From the NCBI RefSeq assembly GCF_002871795.1, contig NZ_PNHL01000011.1, forward strand, positions 40,353 through 104,352: a stretch of 64,000 nt of DNA. Direction: 5' to 3'. Positions 1-8,066 of this stretch are shown in pieces. Below the pieces are notes generated by a model, which made no database searches, had not been told where the DNA came from, and was given only the letters and a program-made list of their open reading frames with translations. The translations under genes and the position numbers were made by a program. Every line of letters begins with the position of its first letter. Positions within the stretch are counted from its first letter, which is position 1. Source of the DNA: Brachybacterium sp. UMB0905. GTDB lineage: Bacteria; Actinomycetota; Actinomycetes; Actinomycetales; Dermabacteraceae.

Positions 1-1946
1 ACGAAGAACACGCGCGTGTCGTTCAGCGAGGTCGAGGCAAAGATCGCCGGGTACTCGACGGCGCGGATGTTCTCGTACGGCGAGTACTCCTTCATGTACG
101 CGTACACCTCGGGATCGTGCAGCGGATCGCCCCACTCTTCCCATTCGCCGACGGTCAGCGGCAGCGAAGGATCCAGGATCGTGGTCAGCGCATCGACGAA
201 CGGCACCCCGGCGATGATCGCCCGGAACAGCTCCGGGGCGAGGTTCGTGATCGCGCCCATCAGCAGCCCGCCAGCGCTGCGGCCCTCCGCGGAGAGCCGG
301 TCCGGCGCCACCCAGCCGGTGTCGATGAGGTGGCGGGCGCTGTCCACGAAGTCGGTGAAGGTGTTCTTCTTCTGCAGCAGCTTGCCGTGCTCGTACCAGG
401 GCCGACCCATCTCGCCGCCGCCGCGGATATGCGCGATCGCGACCACCAGCCCGCGGTCCAGCAGGGACAGCCGCGTGGCCACGAAGGACGGGTCCATCGA
501 CGCCTCATAGGAGCCGTAGCCGTACAGGTAGCCGGGGTTCGTGCCATCGGCCGTGACGTCCTTGCGGTGCATCACCGACAGCGGGATGCGGGTGCCGTCC
601 GCCGCGGTCGCCCACTCGCGCCGCTCCACATACAGCGACGGGTCGAAGTTCGGCACCTCGGTGCGCTTGAGGATGATCGGCTCCCCGCCGGTCATCGGCA
701 CCTCCGCCACGGTGGGCGGGGTGAGCAGGCTGGTCAGCTGGTAGCGCAGCCGCGTCTGGTCCCAGTTCGGGCTGGCATCGGCCCACACGGTGTCCAGCTC
801 CCCGCCGTGGGAGATGTCCCAGGCAGCGCCGACGTCGATCGACCCGTCGGCGCGGCGCGGGAACACGCGCACCGAGGCGAGACCGCCCGTGCGCAGCTCC
901 AGCACGATCGCCTGCGCGAACGCCTCTACGGATTCGAAGCGCTCACCCTCTGCCGCGGCCACCACCTCGCGCCACGCCGCAGGGTCATCCAGCGGTGCCT
1001 CGGCGAGAGCGAAGCCGACGTTCCCGTCGTTGTGCACGATGACCAGGCGGTCCCCGGCATGGTCCAGGTCGTACTCGACGCCCTGCCGACGGCCGCCCGC
1101 CGAGACCGGCTCGCCCGTCGGATCAGTGAGGTCGAGGATCCAGTACTCGCTCGTGGTGGTGGAGGCAGCGCCGATGATCAGGGTCGATCCGTCGCGCGAA
1201 GGCGCCAGGCCGATCGTGAACTTCTCGTCGGTCTCCTCGATGACCAGCACATCCTCCGCGGCGTCGGAGCCGATGCGGTGGCGCCAGATCTGGTGCTGCC
1301 GCCACGCCTCGTCCACCCGGGTGTAGAACAGCCACTGCTGATCGGGGGAGAAGGCGAGCCCGTAACCGGTGCCGGTCACCGCCTGGTCGATCACCTCGCC
1401 GCTGCCCAGGTCCTTGATCTCGAGCGCGAAACGCTCATCCCCGGCCACATCCACCGCGTAGGCCAGCAGGTCATGCTGCGGGGAGGGACGGAAACCGCCG
1501 AGGGAGAAGAAGTCCTGACCAGAGGCCATGGCCTGCGCATCGAGGATCACCTCCTCGCCGTCCAGGAGCACACCGGGCTCGAGCGCAGGCGGCAGCGGGT
1601 CGGTGTCGTCGTCCGACGGGGACTGCACGGGCAGGCGCGTGAACTTCGGGTAGTCATCGCCCTCGGTGGTGCGGGTGATGTACCACCAGTCGCCGCGGCG
1701 CACCGGGACCGACAGATCCGTCTCCTGGGTGTGGCCGACGAACTCCTTGACGAGCTGCTCTCGCAGACCCTCCAGGTGGGCGGTACGGGCGTCGGCGTAG
1801 GCGTTCTCTGCCTCCAGGTGGGCGATGACCTCCGGATCGGTCTTGTCGCGCATCCACTCGTACGGATCCACGACGGTATCGCCGTGGTGCGTGCGCTCGG
1901 TGGGGCGCTGGATGGGCGTGGGGGCGGCAGGCAGCTCGGTAGTCAT
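1..1946 (-). CDS. ptrB: Oligopeptidase B (S9 family serine peptidase), 3' end cut off by the window
   Basis: Cytosolic prolyl-oligopeptidase-type enzyme that cleaves short peptides after basic residues. The reading frame begins MTTELPAAPTPIQRPTERTH and stays open to the window edge, giving about 648 residues of a family that is usually around 700. The N-terminal part has the beta-propeller pattern; the C-terminal part carries the family block GYGSYEASMDPSF, the run VAIAHIRGGGEMGR, and the nucleophile motif EGRSAGG (catalytic Ser). The Asp and His of the triad lie beyond the edge or very near it. The start is the first ATG of the frame. The neighbouring tRNA-Ser is on the other strand. Family assignment is secure; the missing C-terminus cannot be judged. 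Confidence 0.93.
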   Translation of the reverse strand, partial: MTTELPAAPTPIQRPTERTHHGDTVVDPYEWMRDKTDPEVIAHLEAENAYADARTAHLEGLREQLVKEFVGHTQETDLSVPVRRGDWWYITRTTEGDDYPKFTRLPVQSPSDDDTDPLPPALEPGVLLDGEEVILDAQAMASGQDFFSLGGFRPSPQHDLLAYAVDVAGDERFALEIKDLGSGEVIDQAVTGTGYGLAFSPDQQWLFYTRVDEAWRQHQIWRHRIGSDAAEDVLVIEETDEKFTIGLAPSRDGSTLIIGAASTTTSEYWILDLTDPTGEPVSAGGRRQGVEYDLDHAGDRLVIVHNDGNVGFALAEAPLDDPAAWREVVAAAEGERFESVEAFAQAIVLELRTGGLASVRVFPRRADGSIDVGAAWDISHGGELDTVWADASPNWDQTRLRYQLTSLLTPPTVAEVPMTGGEPIILKRTEVPNFDPSLYVERREWATAADGTRIPLSVMHRKDVTADGTNPGYLYGYGSYEASMDPSFVATRLSLLDRGLVVAIAHIRGGGEMGRPWYEHGKLLQKKNTFTDFVDSARHLIDTGWVAPDRLSAEGRSAGGLLMGAITNLAPELFRAIIAGVPFVDALTTILDPSLPLTVGEWEEWGDPLHDPEVYAYMKEYSPYENIRAVEYPAIFASTSLNDTRVFF

Positions 1947-2125
1947 GGGCGCGAGCCTACTGGGATGCGGTCTCATGTGGCGCGCGGTTTTCCGGGGCGG
2001 CGGGGGCTGGGGCGAACACCCGGGCCGATGCTGAGGGCAGAGGTGCCGTGGCCGCCCGTGACGTCCCTCGCGTCGGCGGGGAATCGGTTTGAACGCCGAG
2101 TGGCCGCCCGGTTACCCTTATCGGC

Positions 2126-2213
2126 GGTAGCGTGTCCGAGCGGCCGAAGGTGCATCACTCGAAATGATGTGTACGGTAACCCCGTACCGCGGGTTCAAAT
2201 CCCGCCGCTACCG
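2126..2213 (+). tRNA. trnS: tRNA-Ser, anticodon CGA
   Basis: An 88-nt cloverleaf. The acceptor stem GGTAGCG (2126-2132) pairs with CGCTACC (2206-2212), followed by discriminator G2213. The anticodon stem CATCA/TGATG encloses CT-CGA-AA, so the anticodon is CGA (2160-2162) and reads UCG. The long variable arm GTACGG...CCGTAC is the class II arm expected for serine tRNA, and the T arm GCGGG-TTCAAAT-CCCGC is canonical. CCA is not encoded. UCG is a common serine codon in high-G+C genomes. Confidence 0.96.
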
Positions 2214-2242
2214 CTCCTGACCTGGGGTTTCACCCCGGTCGA

Positions 2243-2276
2243 CGAAGGCCCCCGCCCAGCATGGCGGGGGCCTTCG
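2243..2276 (+). terminator. Probable terminator hairpin downstream of tRNA-Ser
   Basis: A perfect 14-bp inverted repeat (2243-2256 with 2263-2276) around a 6-nt loop, almost entirely G+C in the stem. There is no following T run, which is common for actinobacterial hairpin terminators. It sits 30 nt after the tRNA. Confidence 0.6.
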
Positions 2277-2379
2277 TGCATCGGCTCTGATCGTCGGTGA
2301 GGGGCAGCGGCCGACGGGATGCCGCTCCGGCGCGCCAGGCGCATCGAGTGCACCGGGCGAACCGGGCGGCGCAGACGGC

Positions 2380-2655
2380 TCAGGCGAACTCCGCGTCGAG
2401 ATCCTTCTCCAGCAGCGCCGCGAGATGATCGAGCGCCTCCTCGGCTCTCTCGCCCTCGGCGCGCAGCGTCACCTCATCGCCGTGATTCACGTTGAGGGTC
2501 AGTAGCATGAGGATGCTGGAGGCCCGCACCGCATTGCCCTCGGCGGTCTCGATCGTGACCAGGACGGGCTGTTCGCTCGCGGCCTGCGAGAACAGGGCGG
2601 CGGGCCGGGCATGCAAGCCGCTCGCGCTGGCGACCTTCACGGTACGTGCGGGCAT
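2380..2655 (-). CDS. ptsH: HPr phosphocarrier protein of the PTS
   Basis: Small cytosolic phosphocarrier that passes phosphate from enzyme I to EIIA components. At 91 aa it has the normal family length. The active-site segment is SGLHARPAA with His15, and the regulatory-site region has Ser46 in RASSILMLL. The ATG is preceded by AGAAAGG, and a -10-like TACCCT lies at 2693-2688 on the minus strand, giving a short leader. It stands alone here, with no ptsI beside it. A PTS IIA gene at 28.3 kb is a plausible partner, but that link is inference. Confidence 0.95.
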   Translation of the reverse strand: MPARTVKVASASGLHARPAALFSQAASEQPVLVTIETAEGNAVRASSILMLLTLNVNHGDEVTLRAEGERAEEALDHLAALLEKDLDAEFA

Positions 2656-2886
2656 GGATGCGAGCCTTTCTCGACGGGATCGTCCCCAGGGTAACGGGAG
2701 CGGCCTGCACCGCGCAGTTCACGCGGTGATCGCCGTGCGTTCACCGTCGGTTCGGCGACCGCGAGATATAGATGACAACTGCCCGGAAGTGCTCGTGGGC
2801 CGATGCTGCCCGCCGTTACCGTGAGCGTCATCGTCAGGGGTGGCGGGAGGCCGATGGGTGCGGCAGGCACGCGGGCGGGGCCGTGC

Positions 2887-3756
2887 TCAGCGCGCCCCGC
2901 CCACCACGCCAGGGCTGTTGTAGCCGGACATGCCGGCGCCACGCGCCCCATCCACGCGGGGCCCGAGCGACGCCCGCCCCGCATCGGTGCGCTCGAACCA
3001 GGCGATCATGTCCGGTCCCGGCGTGGAACCGCCCAGGGCCACCCAGGTCGCCCCGATGTGCTCGATGACCTGCGGCAGCTCCAGGGTCCAGGGGGTGAAC
3101 ACGCCGCGGTCGACCCAGCCGGCCTGCAGCTCGCCGCGGCTGAGCAGCCGGGCCAGCAGCAGTGGGCCGCGCCGCTCGAACTCCTCCTCATCCAGCGCCC
3201 CGGCCGCGGTGAGCACCTCCACCACATCCCCGGGATGCAGGACGCGTCCCTCCGCCCGCTCCAGCAGCCGCAGCTCCGGACCGCTCGGACGGGAGGCCGC
3301 ATGCTCGGCCAAGCGCTCGGGGCTGGCGTGGACGGGCGGCCCCGGCGGCACCGCATGCACCTCACCCTTGGGCGCCACCTGCAGCAGCGCCCCGCGTGGA
3401 CCCTCCACCTGCCAGGGCGCCACGGTGGACAGCGTGAGTGGCCCAGCCGGACCCTGCAGCACCAGGCGCAGCATGCCATCGCCGAGCATCTCCGCGCCCT
3501 GAATGCGGGTCCCCACCACGCGCGCATCCCGCAGCGTCACCGCGAGCGAGCCGGGATCTTCCGCCGCGAGCGCGGGAGCATCCAGGCGCTGGATCCGCGA
3601 ATGCACCACCCAGCCGCGACCGGTCACGGTCCATGTTCCACGCGCCGCGACACGCGTATGGATCACGGTCTGACCAGTGAGCTCGGCCAGCAGCGGGTGA
3701 GGAGTAGGCTGATCCGCGGACCCCATCGCCCCCAGACCTGACAGGAATGAACGCAT
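2887..3756 (-). CDS. Unrecognised 289-aa protein, divergent from a TetR regulator
   Basis: I do not recognise the family. The protein is soluble, with no signal peptide or membrane segment. It begins MRSFLSGLGAMGSADQ and has repeated LxxxxARVVGTR/LVLQGPAGPLTLST-like beta-strand patterns and a C-terminal stretch ending GYNSPGVVGGAR. The start ATG (3754-3756) lies inside a 33-nt palindrome shared with the divergent TetR gene, so it is a likely regulatory target. Third-position G+C is as in neighbouring genes, which supports coding. The 230 nt on its 3' side, up to ptsH, contain only the ptsH promoter region and no other gene I can support. Confidence 0.6.
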   Translation of the reverse strand: MRSFLSGLGAMGSADQPTPHPLLAELTGQTVIHTRVAARGTWTVTGRGWVVHSRIQRLDAPALAAEDPGSLAVTLRDARVVGTRIQGAEMLGDGMLRLVLQGPAGPLTLSTVAPWQVEGPRGALLQVAPKGEVHAVPPGPPVHASPERLAEHAASRPSGPELRLLERAEGRVLHPGDVVEVLTAAGALDEEEFERRGPLLLARLLSRGELQAGWVDRGVFTPWTLELPQVIEHIGATWVALGGSTPGPDMIAWFERTDAGRASLGPRVDGARGAGMSGYNSPGVVGGAR

Positions 3757-3771
3757 GCGCTCATCCTGTCA
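3739..3771. promoter_or_regulatory. Palindromic TetR-type operator
   Basis: Arms TGACAGGAATGA (3739-3750) and TCATCCTGTCA (3761-3771) are inverted repeats, differing by one base of length, around the centre ACGCATGCGC, itself partly palindromic. The site lies between the divergent genes, covers the start codon of the minus-strand gene and sits 72 nt before the regulator's ATG. TetR-family proteins commonly bind such palindromes in the regulator/target intergenic region. Binding by the adjacent TetR protein is inference. Confidence 0.6.
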
Positions 3772-3842
3772 GAGCGCCGCCGTCGTGCCATGGTGGAGGG
3801 ATCCGCATCCGCCCCGACGATCCACGGAGTGAACCACCGCCG

Positions 3843-4529
3843 ATGTCCTCTCCCACCCGGGCTCCTGACCCTCGTCCGGCCCGCACTCGGGCTGCGATCT
3901 ACACCGCGGCCCGCGAGCTGAGCAGCGCCGATGGCGAGGTGACCGTCAATGCGCTCACCCGCCGCGCAGGCATCAGCCGCGCTGCCTTCTACAGTCACTT
4001 CTCCGGCCTGGACGAGCTGATCGGCCAGATGCTGCACGACATGTTCCAGACCGTGTGGGAAGAGGGGGCGGCGATGCACCGTGGCGTCGCGAGCCCCCAC
4101 GAGCGCGTCCGCAGCGCCACCGCCGTGGTCGTCGCCTACGTCGAGCAGCACCGCACCTTCCTTTTGGGCGCCCTGGATTGGAAGTTCTCCCACCGCACCT
4201 TCCTGGCCCTGATCGAGATGATCTCCGTGCGGCACCGGCATGCCTTCGACGCCCTGGGGGAGGGCCTCCCCTCCGAGGTCGACCGGATGGTCGCCTCGGA
4301 TGCCTTCGCCGGCAGCCAGCTGAGCCTGATCATCCGCTGGCTGGACCGCAGCGAGCATGTCGTGGCCGGCGGCGGCGAGCCCGATGCGGCAGCGCTTTTG
4401 GAGAGCACCCTGCGCTGCTGGCCCACCTGGTACACGGGCCTGCAGCCGGGCGATGACTTCGATGCCCGCGGTCTGCTGGAGGCGGCGCACCGTGTGCTCG
4501 CCGAGCAGCGTGAGCAGGCTCAGGGCTGA
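3843..4529 (+). CDS. TetR/AcrR family transcriptional regulator
   Basis: 228-aa DNA-binding regulator. The N-terminal helix-turn-helix runs through EVTVNALTRRAGISRAAFYS and HFSGLDELIG, the classic TetR signature, with an all-helical ligand/dimer domain after it. The start is taken at MSSPTRAPDPRPART; an in-frame ATG at 3747 would add 32 residues that do not look like TetR and would overlap the palindrome. The next gene starts 8 nt after the stop, suggesting a two-gene operon. The palindrome at 3739-3771 is the likely autoregulatory site. Ligand unknown. Confidence 0.88.
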   Translation: MSSPTRAPDPRPARTRAAIYTAARELSSADGEVTVNALTRRAGISRAAFYSHFSGLDELIGQMLHDMFQTVWEEGAAMHRGVASPHERVRSATAVVVAYVEQHRTFLLGALDWKFSHRTFLALIEMISVRHRHAFDALGEGLPSEVDRMVASDAFAGSQLSLIIRWLDRSEHVVAGGGEPDAAALLESTLRCWPTWYTGLQPGDDFDARGLLEAAHRVLAEQREQAQG

Positions 4530-4536
4530 GGTCGGG

Positions 4537-5367
4537 ATGCGCCCGCTGGATGCCCTGCGCGATCGCCTGGACGGGGCAGGCTCGGCTCGCGCCGCGGTGA
4601 TCTCCGACGTGCGGGAGGTGCTGCCGGGCATCCCGCGCAGCGCCGATGCGCAGCGGCTCATCCGCCACGCGCACCGCCTGGTGCTCGAGGCCGCCTGTCA
4701 CGAGTTCGCCCGCGAAGGCACCCCGCTCGTGGATCTGCCCGATGGCTGGGGTCGTGCCGAGCTGCGCAGCGCCGATATCCCCGCTGATCCGGGGTTCACC
4801 GCCTTCGTGGAGGACGTCATCGCGGCGCTGCACATCGCCCCGTCGGACCTCGCCGCCGATGACGCCGCCGCCCTGCTGACCAGCAGCTACGCGGCCGATG
4901 ACTACGGTCTCTCGCTCGAGGCGAGCGCGGATCTGGCCTGCTTCATCCTCTCCCGCGCCTGGCTGCTCGAGGGCATCGAACGGACGCAGGCCCTCGAGGC
5001 GCCGCTGCCGCAGCTGCCCGCCCACAGCGCCGAAGTGCCGCACGATGAGCAGGAGTTCTTCGCCGCCCAGGCCGAGCAGATCCCGGCCCTCGTGCGCGAG
5101 CGTCTGCAGCGCCTGGTCAGCGCGCCGCTCGAGTTGCGTCGGGCCCTCGAGCGGCATGAGCAGATCGAATCCGGGCAGCTCGCGGCCCGCCACGGCGTGA
5201 CGTCGGGAGTGGGGGAGGAGCCGATCAGCCGCAGCCTGCGCGAAGACCTCACGGGCCGGGCGCAGGAGGCGCTGCGCCGCGCCCGCAGCGACGTCGGCCG
5301 TACCGCCGCCGCACTGCTGCGCGAGAGCGCCGAACGCGCCGCCCGGCATCGCCGCAGCGGCCGCTGA
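4537..5367 (+). CDS. Unrecognised helical protein co-transcribed with TetR
   Basis: 276 aa, begins MRPLDALRDRLDGAGSARAA. No family recognised. It is acidic and predominantly alpha-helical, with a long Glu/Arg-rich C-terminal half (heptad-like runs near AQAEQIPALVRERLQRLVSA), no signal peptide and no membrane segment. It follows the TetR gene by 7 nt and probably shares its transcript. The stop is 3 nt from the stop of convergent sufE, leaving no room for an intrinsic terminator between them. Confidence 0.65.
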   Translation: MRPLDALRDRLDGAGSARAAVISDVREVLPGIPRSADAQRLIRHAHRLVLEAACHEFAREGTPLVDLPDGWGRAELRSADIPADPGFTAFVEDVIAALHIAPSDLAADDAAALLTSSYAADDYGLSLEASADLACFILSRAWLLEGIERTQALEAPLPQLPAHSAEVPHDEQEFFAAQAEQIPALVRERLQRLVSAPLELRRALERHEQIESGQLAARHGVTSGVGEEPISRSLREDLTGRAQEALRRARSDVGRTAAALLRESAERAARHRRSGR

Positions 5368-5370
5368 GGC

Positions 5371-5829
5371 TCAGCCCGCCGCGACGCCCGCCTTCTCGCG
5401 CAGCTGCCGCTTGATGCGTGCGAGCATCCCCGCCATGCCGTTCAGCCGCAGCGGGCTGACCACCTCGGCGAGCCCCAGCTCATGGGTCACCGACTCCGGG
5501 GTGTCCAGCACCTCGCCGACGCTGCGGCCATCGAGCGCCTCCGCGAGGATCGCCGCGAAACCGCGCGTGGTCGGCGCCTCCTCGGGGGCGGAGAAGAACA
5601 GCTGCGCGGTCGCATCCCTGCCCTCGCCCTCCACCTCGGTGATGAGGAAGATCGGGGACTGGCACTCCGGCACCGGCTCCAGCAGCTCGGGATGATCGGC
5701 GTACCGCTCGGGCAGCTGGGGCAGCTCGCGGGAGAACTCCAGCAGCAGCTGCAGACGGTCCCGCCCGGTCAGGGCATGGAAATCTTCGGCGATCTCGGCG
5801 AAGGCCGGGGGCAGCTGATCGGTGCTCAT
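5371..5829 (-). CDS. sufE: SufE family cysteine desulfurase-associated protein
   Basis: 152-aa sulfur acceptor that takes persulfide sulfur from a cysteine desulfurase for Fe-S cluster assembly. The acceptor motif [10 protein letters not shown] places the reactive Cys at residue 56, and the downstream [21 protein letters not shown] is typical of the family end. Its ATG overlaps the stop of the upstream sulfurtransferase gene as ATGA (5826-5829), so the two are translationally coupled. An upstream in-frame ATG at 5892 lies inside that gene and is unlikely. The sulfurtransferase plus SufE pair is a familiar actinobacterial arrangement. Confidence 0.92.
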   Translation of the reverse strand: MSTDQLPPAFAEIAEDFHALTGRDRLQLLLEFSRELPQLPERYADHPELLEPVPECQSPIFLITEVEGEGRDATAQLFFSAPEEAPTTRGFAAILAEALDGRSVGEVLDTPESVTHELGLAEVVSPLRLNGMAGMLARIKRQLREKAGVAAG

Positions 5830-6731
5830 CGGCTCGGCACCTCCCCGGGCTCCTCGCCGTGGACGATAGGCAGACGCACGCCATTGCCCCACTCGGTCCA
5901 GGAACCGTCGTAGTTGCGCACCGCATCGAAGCCCAGCAGGTAGGTGAGGACGAACCAGGTGTGGCTCGACCGCTCACCGATGCGGCAGTACACGATGGTG
6001 GGCTCCGACGGCTCATAGCCCAGCTCATCCTGGTAGATCTGCTCGAGCTCGGCGCGCGGCTTGAAGCGCCCGTCCTCCTGGGCGGCGCGCGCCCACGGCA
6101 CGGACCGGGCGGTGGGGATGTGGCCGCCGCGCAGCGTGCCCTCCTGCGGGTAGTCCGGCATGTGGGTGCGCTCGCCGGTGTACTCCTGGGGCGAGCGCAC
6201 GTCGATCAGCGGCCCGCCGAGGTGCTCGAGCACGTCCTCGCGGAAGGCCCGCTGCGGGGCGTCCACCCGCTCCACCACGGGGTAGCCGCTGGTGGGGGCG
6301 GGGATGCCAGCATCGGACGTGGTCATCTCGCGGCCCTCGGCCTGCCAGGCCGCGCGCCCGCCGTCCAGCAGCCGCACATCCGGGTGGCCGAACAGCTCGA
6401 ACACCCACAGCGCGTAGGCGGCCCACCAGTTGGACTTGTCGCCGTAGATCACGACGGTGGTCTCGCGCGTGATGCCGGAGCGGTCCATGAGCGCGGCGAA
6501 GCCCTCGCCGTCCACGTAGTCGCGGGTCACGGGATCGTTGAGATCCAGATGCCAGTCGATCTTCACGGCGCCGGGGATGTGCCCGGTCTCGTACAGCAGG
6601 ACGTCCTCATCGGACTCCACCACCACCAGGCCCTCGGCGCCCAGGTTCTCCGCCAGCCAGTCGGTGGTCACCAGCTTCTCGGGATGCGCGTACTCCTGCA
6701 GGGCCGGGCTCGGATCAGCGGGGATGGTCAT
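5826..6731 (-). CDS. sseA: Thiosulfate / 3-mercaptopyruvate sulfurtransferase (two rhodanese domains)
   Basis: 301-aa tandem rhodanese. The N-terminal inactive-type domain includes [19 protein letters not shown] and [18 protein letters not shown]. The C-terminal domain holds the catalytic loop [12 protein letters not shown] with persulfide-forming Cys249 and ends in the family block [18 protein letters not shown] is the form usual in actinobacterial thiosulfate sulfurtransferases. A good ribosome site, GAGAGGTGAG, precedes the ATG. It is the first gene of a coupled pair with sufE, so transfer of sulfane sulfur is the likely shared role. The exact donor (thiosulfate or mercaptopyruvate) is not readable from sequence. 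Confidence 0.92.
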   Translation of the reverse strand: MTIPADPSPALQEYAHPEKLVTTDWLAENLGAEGLVVVESDEDVLLYETGHIPGAVKIDWHLDLNDPVTRDYVDGEGFAALMDRSGITRETTVVIYGDKSNWWAAYALWVFELFGHPDVRLLDGGRAAWQAEGREMTTSDAGIPAPTSGYPVVERVDAPQRAFREDVLEHLGGPLIDVRSPQEYTGERTHMPDYPQEGTLRGGHIPTARSVPWARAAQEDGRFKPRAELEQIYQDELGYEPSEPTIVYCRIGERSSHTWFVLTYLLGFDAVRNYDGSWTEWGNGVRLPIVHGEEPGEVPSR

Positions 6732-6838
6732 CAGCTCACCTCTCGATGGTCGGGAACCCCTCCAGTGTGTCACCTGCCGCGGGGGCGTGCCGACGAGGGT
6801 GCCGGGCGGGCGCGGCAGGGGCTCGGTGCGGGACGGCC

Positions 6839-7867
6839 TCAGCTCTCGTACGGCGCGAATCCCGCGCGGATCCCGTCGGCCCCGTACCCGCCGACGAGCA
6901 GCACCTCCAGCAGCAGGCGCGCCGCATGCGGGGTGAGGCGCCCGGACATCACGACGCCGCTGCGGATGAGGTCCACTTCGCTGCCGGGGTAGTCGTAGTG
7001 GTGGGTGGAGGTGCCGCCGTGGGAGATGCGCGTGGCGACCACCACCGGCACTCCCGCGGCGATGAGGGCCCGCAGCCGCGGCATCATGTCCGCGGCTACA
7101 TGCCCGAGCCCGACCCCGGCGATGACCAGGCCATCCAGGCTCCCCGGGGCGAGGGCATCCAGCAGGGCGCCCTCCTCGCCGAGGCCCGCGTGCAGCACCG
7201 GCACCCGCGGCAGCTGGTCCGGCAGCTCGGTCAGCAGGGGAGTGCGGCGTGCGGCGACGGGCCGATACAGCAGGTCCACGTCCTCGCGCGCCACGAGTCC
7301 CACGGGGCCAGAGGGGATCGAGGCGAAGGCGTCCACCGAGCGGGAGCTGACCTTCGTAACGCGGTCGGCCAGATGCACCTGGGCATCGAACACCACGAGC
7401 ACCCCGAGCCCGCGCGCACCCGGCGCGGCGGCGGTGCGCACCGCGTCGCGCAGGTTGGCGGGCCCGTCGGCCCCCGGGGCGTTCGAGGGGCGCATCGCGC
7501 CGGTGAGCACGAGCGGCGCCTCCCGGTCCCACAGCAGGTCCAGCAGGAAGGCGGACTCCTCGAGGGTGTCGGTGCCGTGGGTGAGCACCACCCCAGCCGC
7601 ACCGCCATCCACGGCGGTGCGGGCGGCCCTGAGCGCGCGGGCCAGGTGGGCGGGGGTGACCGACGGGGAGCCGATGTTCGCGATCTCCTCGTGGTCCACG
7701 GCCACGTCGTCCACGAGCGTGCGGGTGAGATTCTCGGGGGCGTGGTCACCGGGGGTGGCGCGCAGCCCGGTGGCGTCTTGCTGCATGAAGATCGTCCCGC
7801 CCAGGGACAGCAGCGCCACCCGGGCGCGCGGGGCCGCGGGGGAGAGGTCAGGGGAGGTCAGCTCCAT
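6839..7867 (-). CDS. ansA: L-asparaginase (asparaginase/glutaminase family)
   Basis: 342-aa enzyme hydrolysing L-asparagine to aspartate and ammonia. The first catalytic motif is [10 protein letters not shown] (nucleophile Thr25), and the second is [12 protein letters not shown] (Thr/Asp near residues 96-100). The family run [19 protein letters not shown] follows. There is no signal peptide, so a cytosolic type I-like enzyme is likely. The start at 7867 is chosen because a longer version beginning at 7930 would add residues unrelated to the family. The ribosome site is weak. Transcribed alone. Confidence 0.92.
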   Translation of the reverse strand: MELTSPDLSPAAPRARVALLSLGGTIFMQQDATGLRATPGDHAPENLTRTLVDDVAVDHEEIANIGSPSVTPAHLARALRAARTAVDGGAAGVVLTHGTDTLEESAFLLDLLWDREAPLVLTGAMRPSNAPGADGPANLRDAVRTAAAPGARGLGVLVVFDAQVHLADRVTKVSSRSVDAFASIPSGPVGLVAREDVDLLYRPVAARRTPLLTELPDQLPRVPVLHAGLGEEGALLDALAPGSLDGLVIAGVGLGHVAADMMPRLRALIAAGVPVVVATRISHGGTSTHHYDYPGSEVDLIRSGVVMSGRLTPHAARLLLEVLLVGGYGADGIRAGFAPYES

Positions 7868-7904
7868 GGCGCCATCATGGCAGGTGCGGGGTGGTGGCTC
7901 GCTC

Positions 7905-8003
7905 TCATCCAGCTCGGAGACGATCTGCACGGCTGGCTTCGACCTCGGCGTCGAGGAACTCCACCAGGCGGTCTTCGGGACGGACGGCGATCTGCGTGCT
8001 CAT
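7905..8003 (-). pseudogene. Remnant of a ribbon-helix-helix type antitoxin
   Basis: A 32-codon frame reading MSTQIAVRPEDRLVEFLDA followed by EVEASRADRLRAG and a stop. The opening resembles the N-terminus of RHH antitoxins of MazEF/PemIK type, whose usual form begins like M-[ST]-T-Q-I-A-V-R-L-P-[DE]-x-L-V-x-[FY]-L-D. Those proteins continue for 40 or more residues; here the frame stops early and no toxin gene follows, since asparaginase lies directly downstream. I read it as a decayed antitoxin. It could be chance resemblance in a short frame. Confidence 0.4.
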
Positions 8004-8023
8004 GGCGCGACCGCAGCACGCTG

Positions 8024-8040
8024 CATCCCATCATGGGATG
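8024..8040. repeat. Short inverted repeat between rlmC and the antitoxin remnant
   Basis: CATCCCA (8024-8030) and TGGGATG (8034-8040) form a perfect 7-bp stem with a 3-nt spacer. It lies 21 nt upstream of the antitoxin remnant and 27 nt after the rlmC stop, both on the minus strand. It could be a relict antitoxin operator or a weak rlmC terminator; sequence alone does not decide. Confidence 0.4.
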
Positions 8041-8066
8041 CGTGCGGGTGGCGTGTACCGCTGGCC

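Noticed and set aside
117..2300. Long plus-strand open frame of 727 codons
   Set aside because: It is antisense to oligopeptidase B and runs through the tRNA-Ser gene. Its composition (Arg, Gly, Val, His-rich with no domain) is that of a shadow frame in high-G+C DNA.
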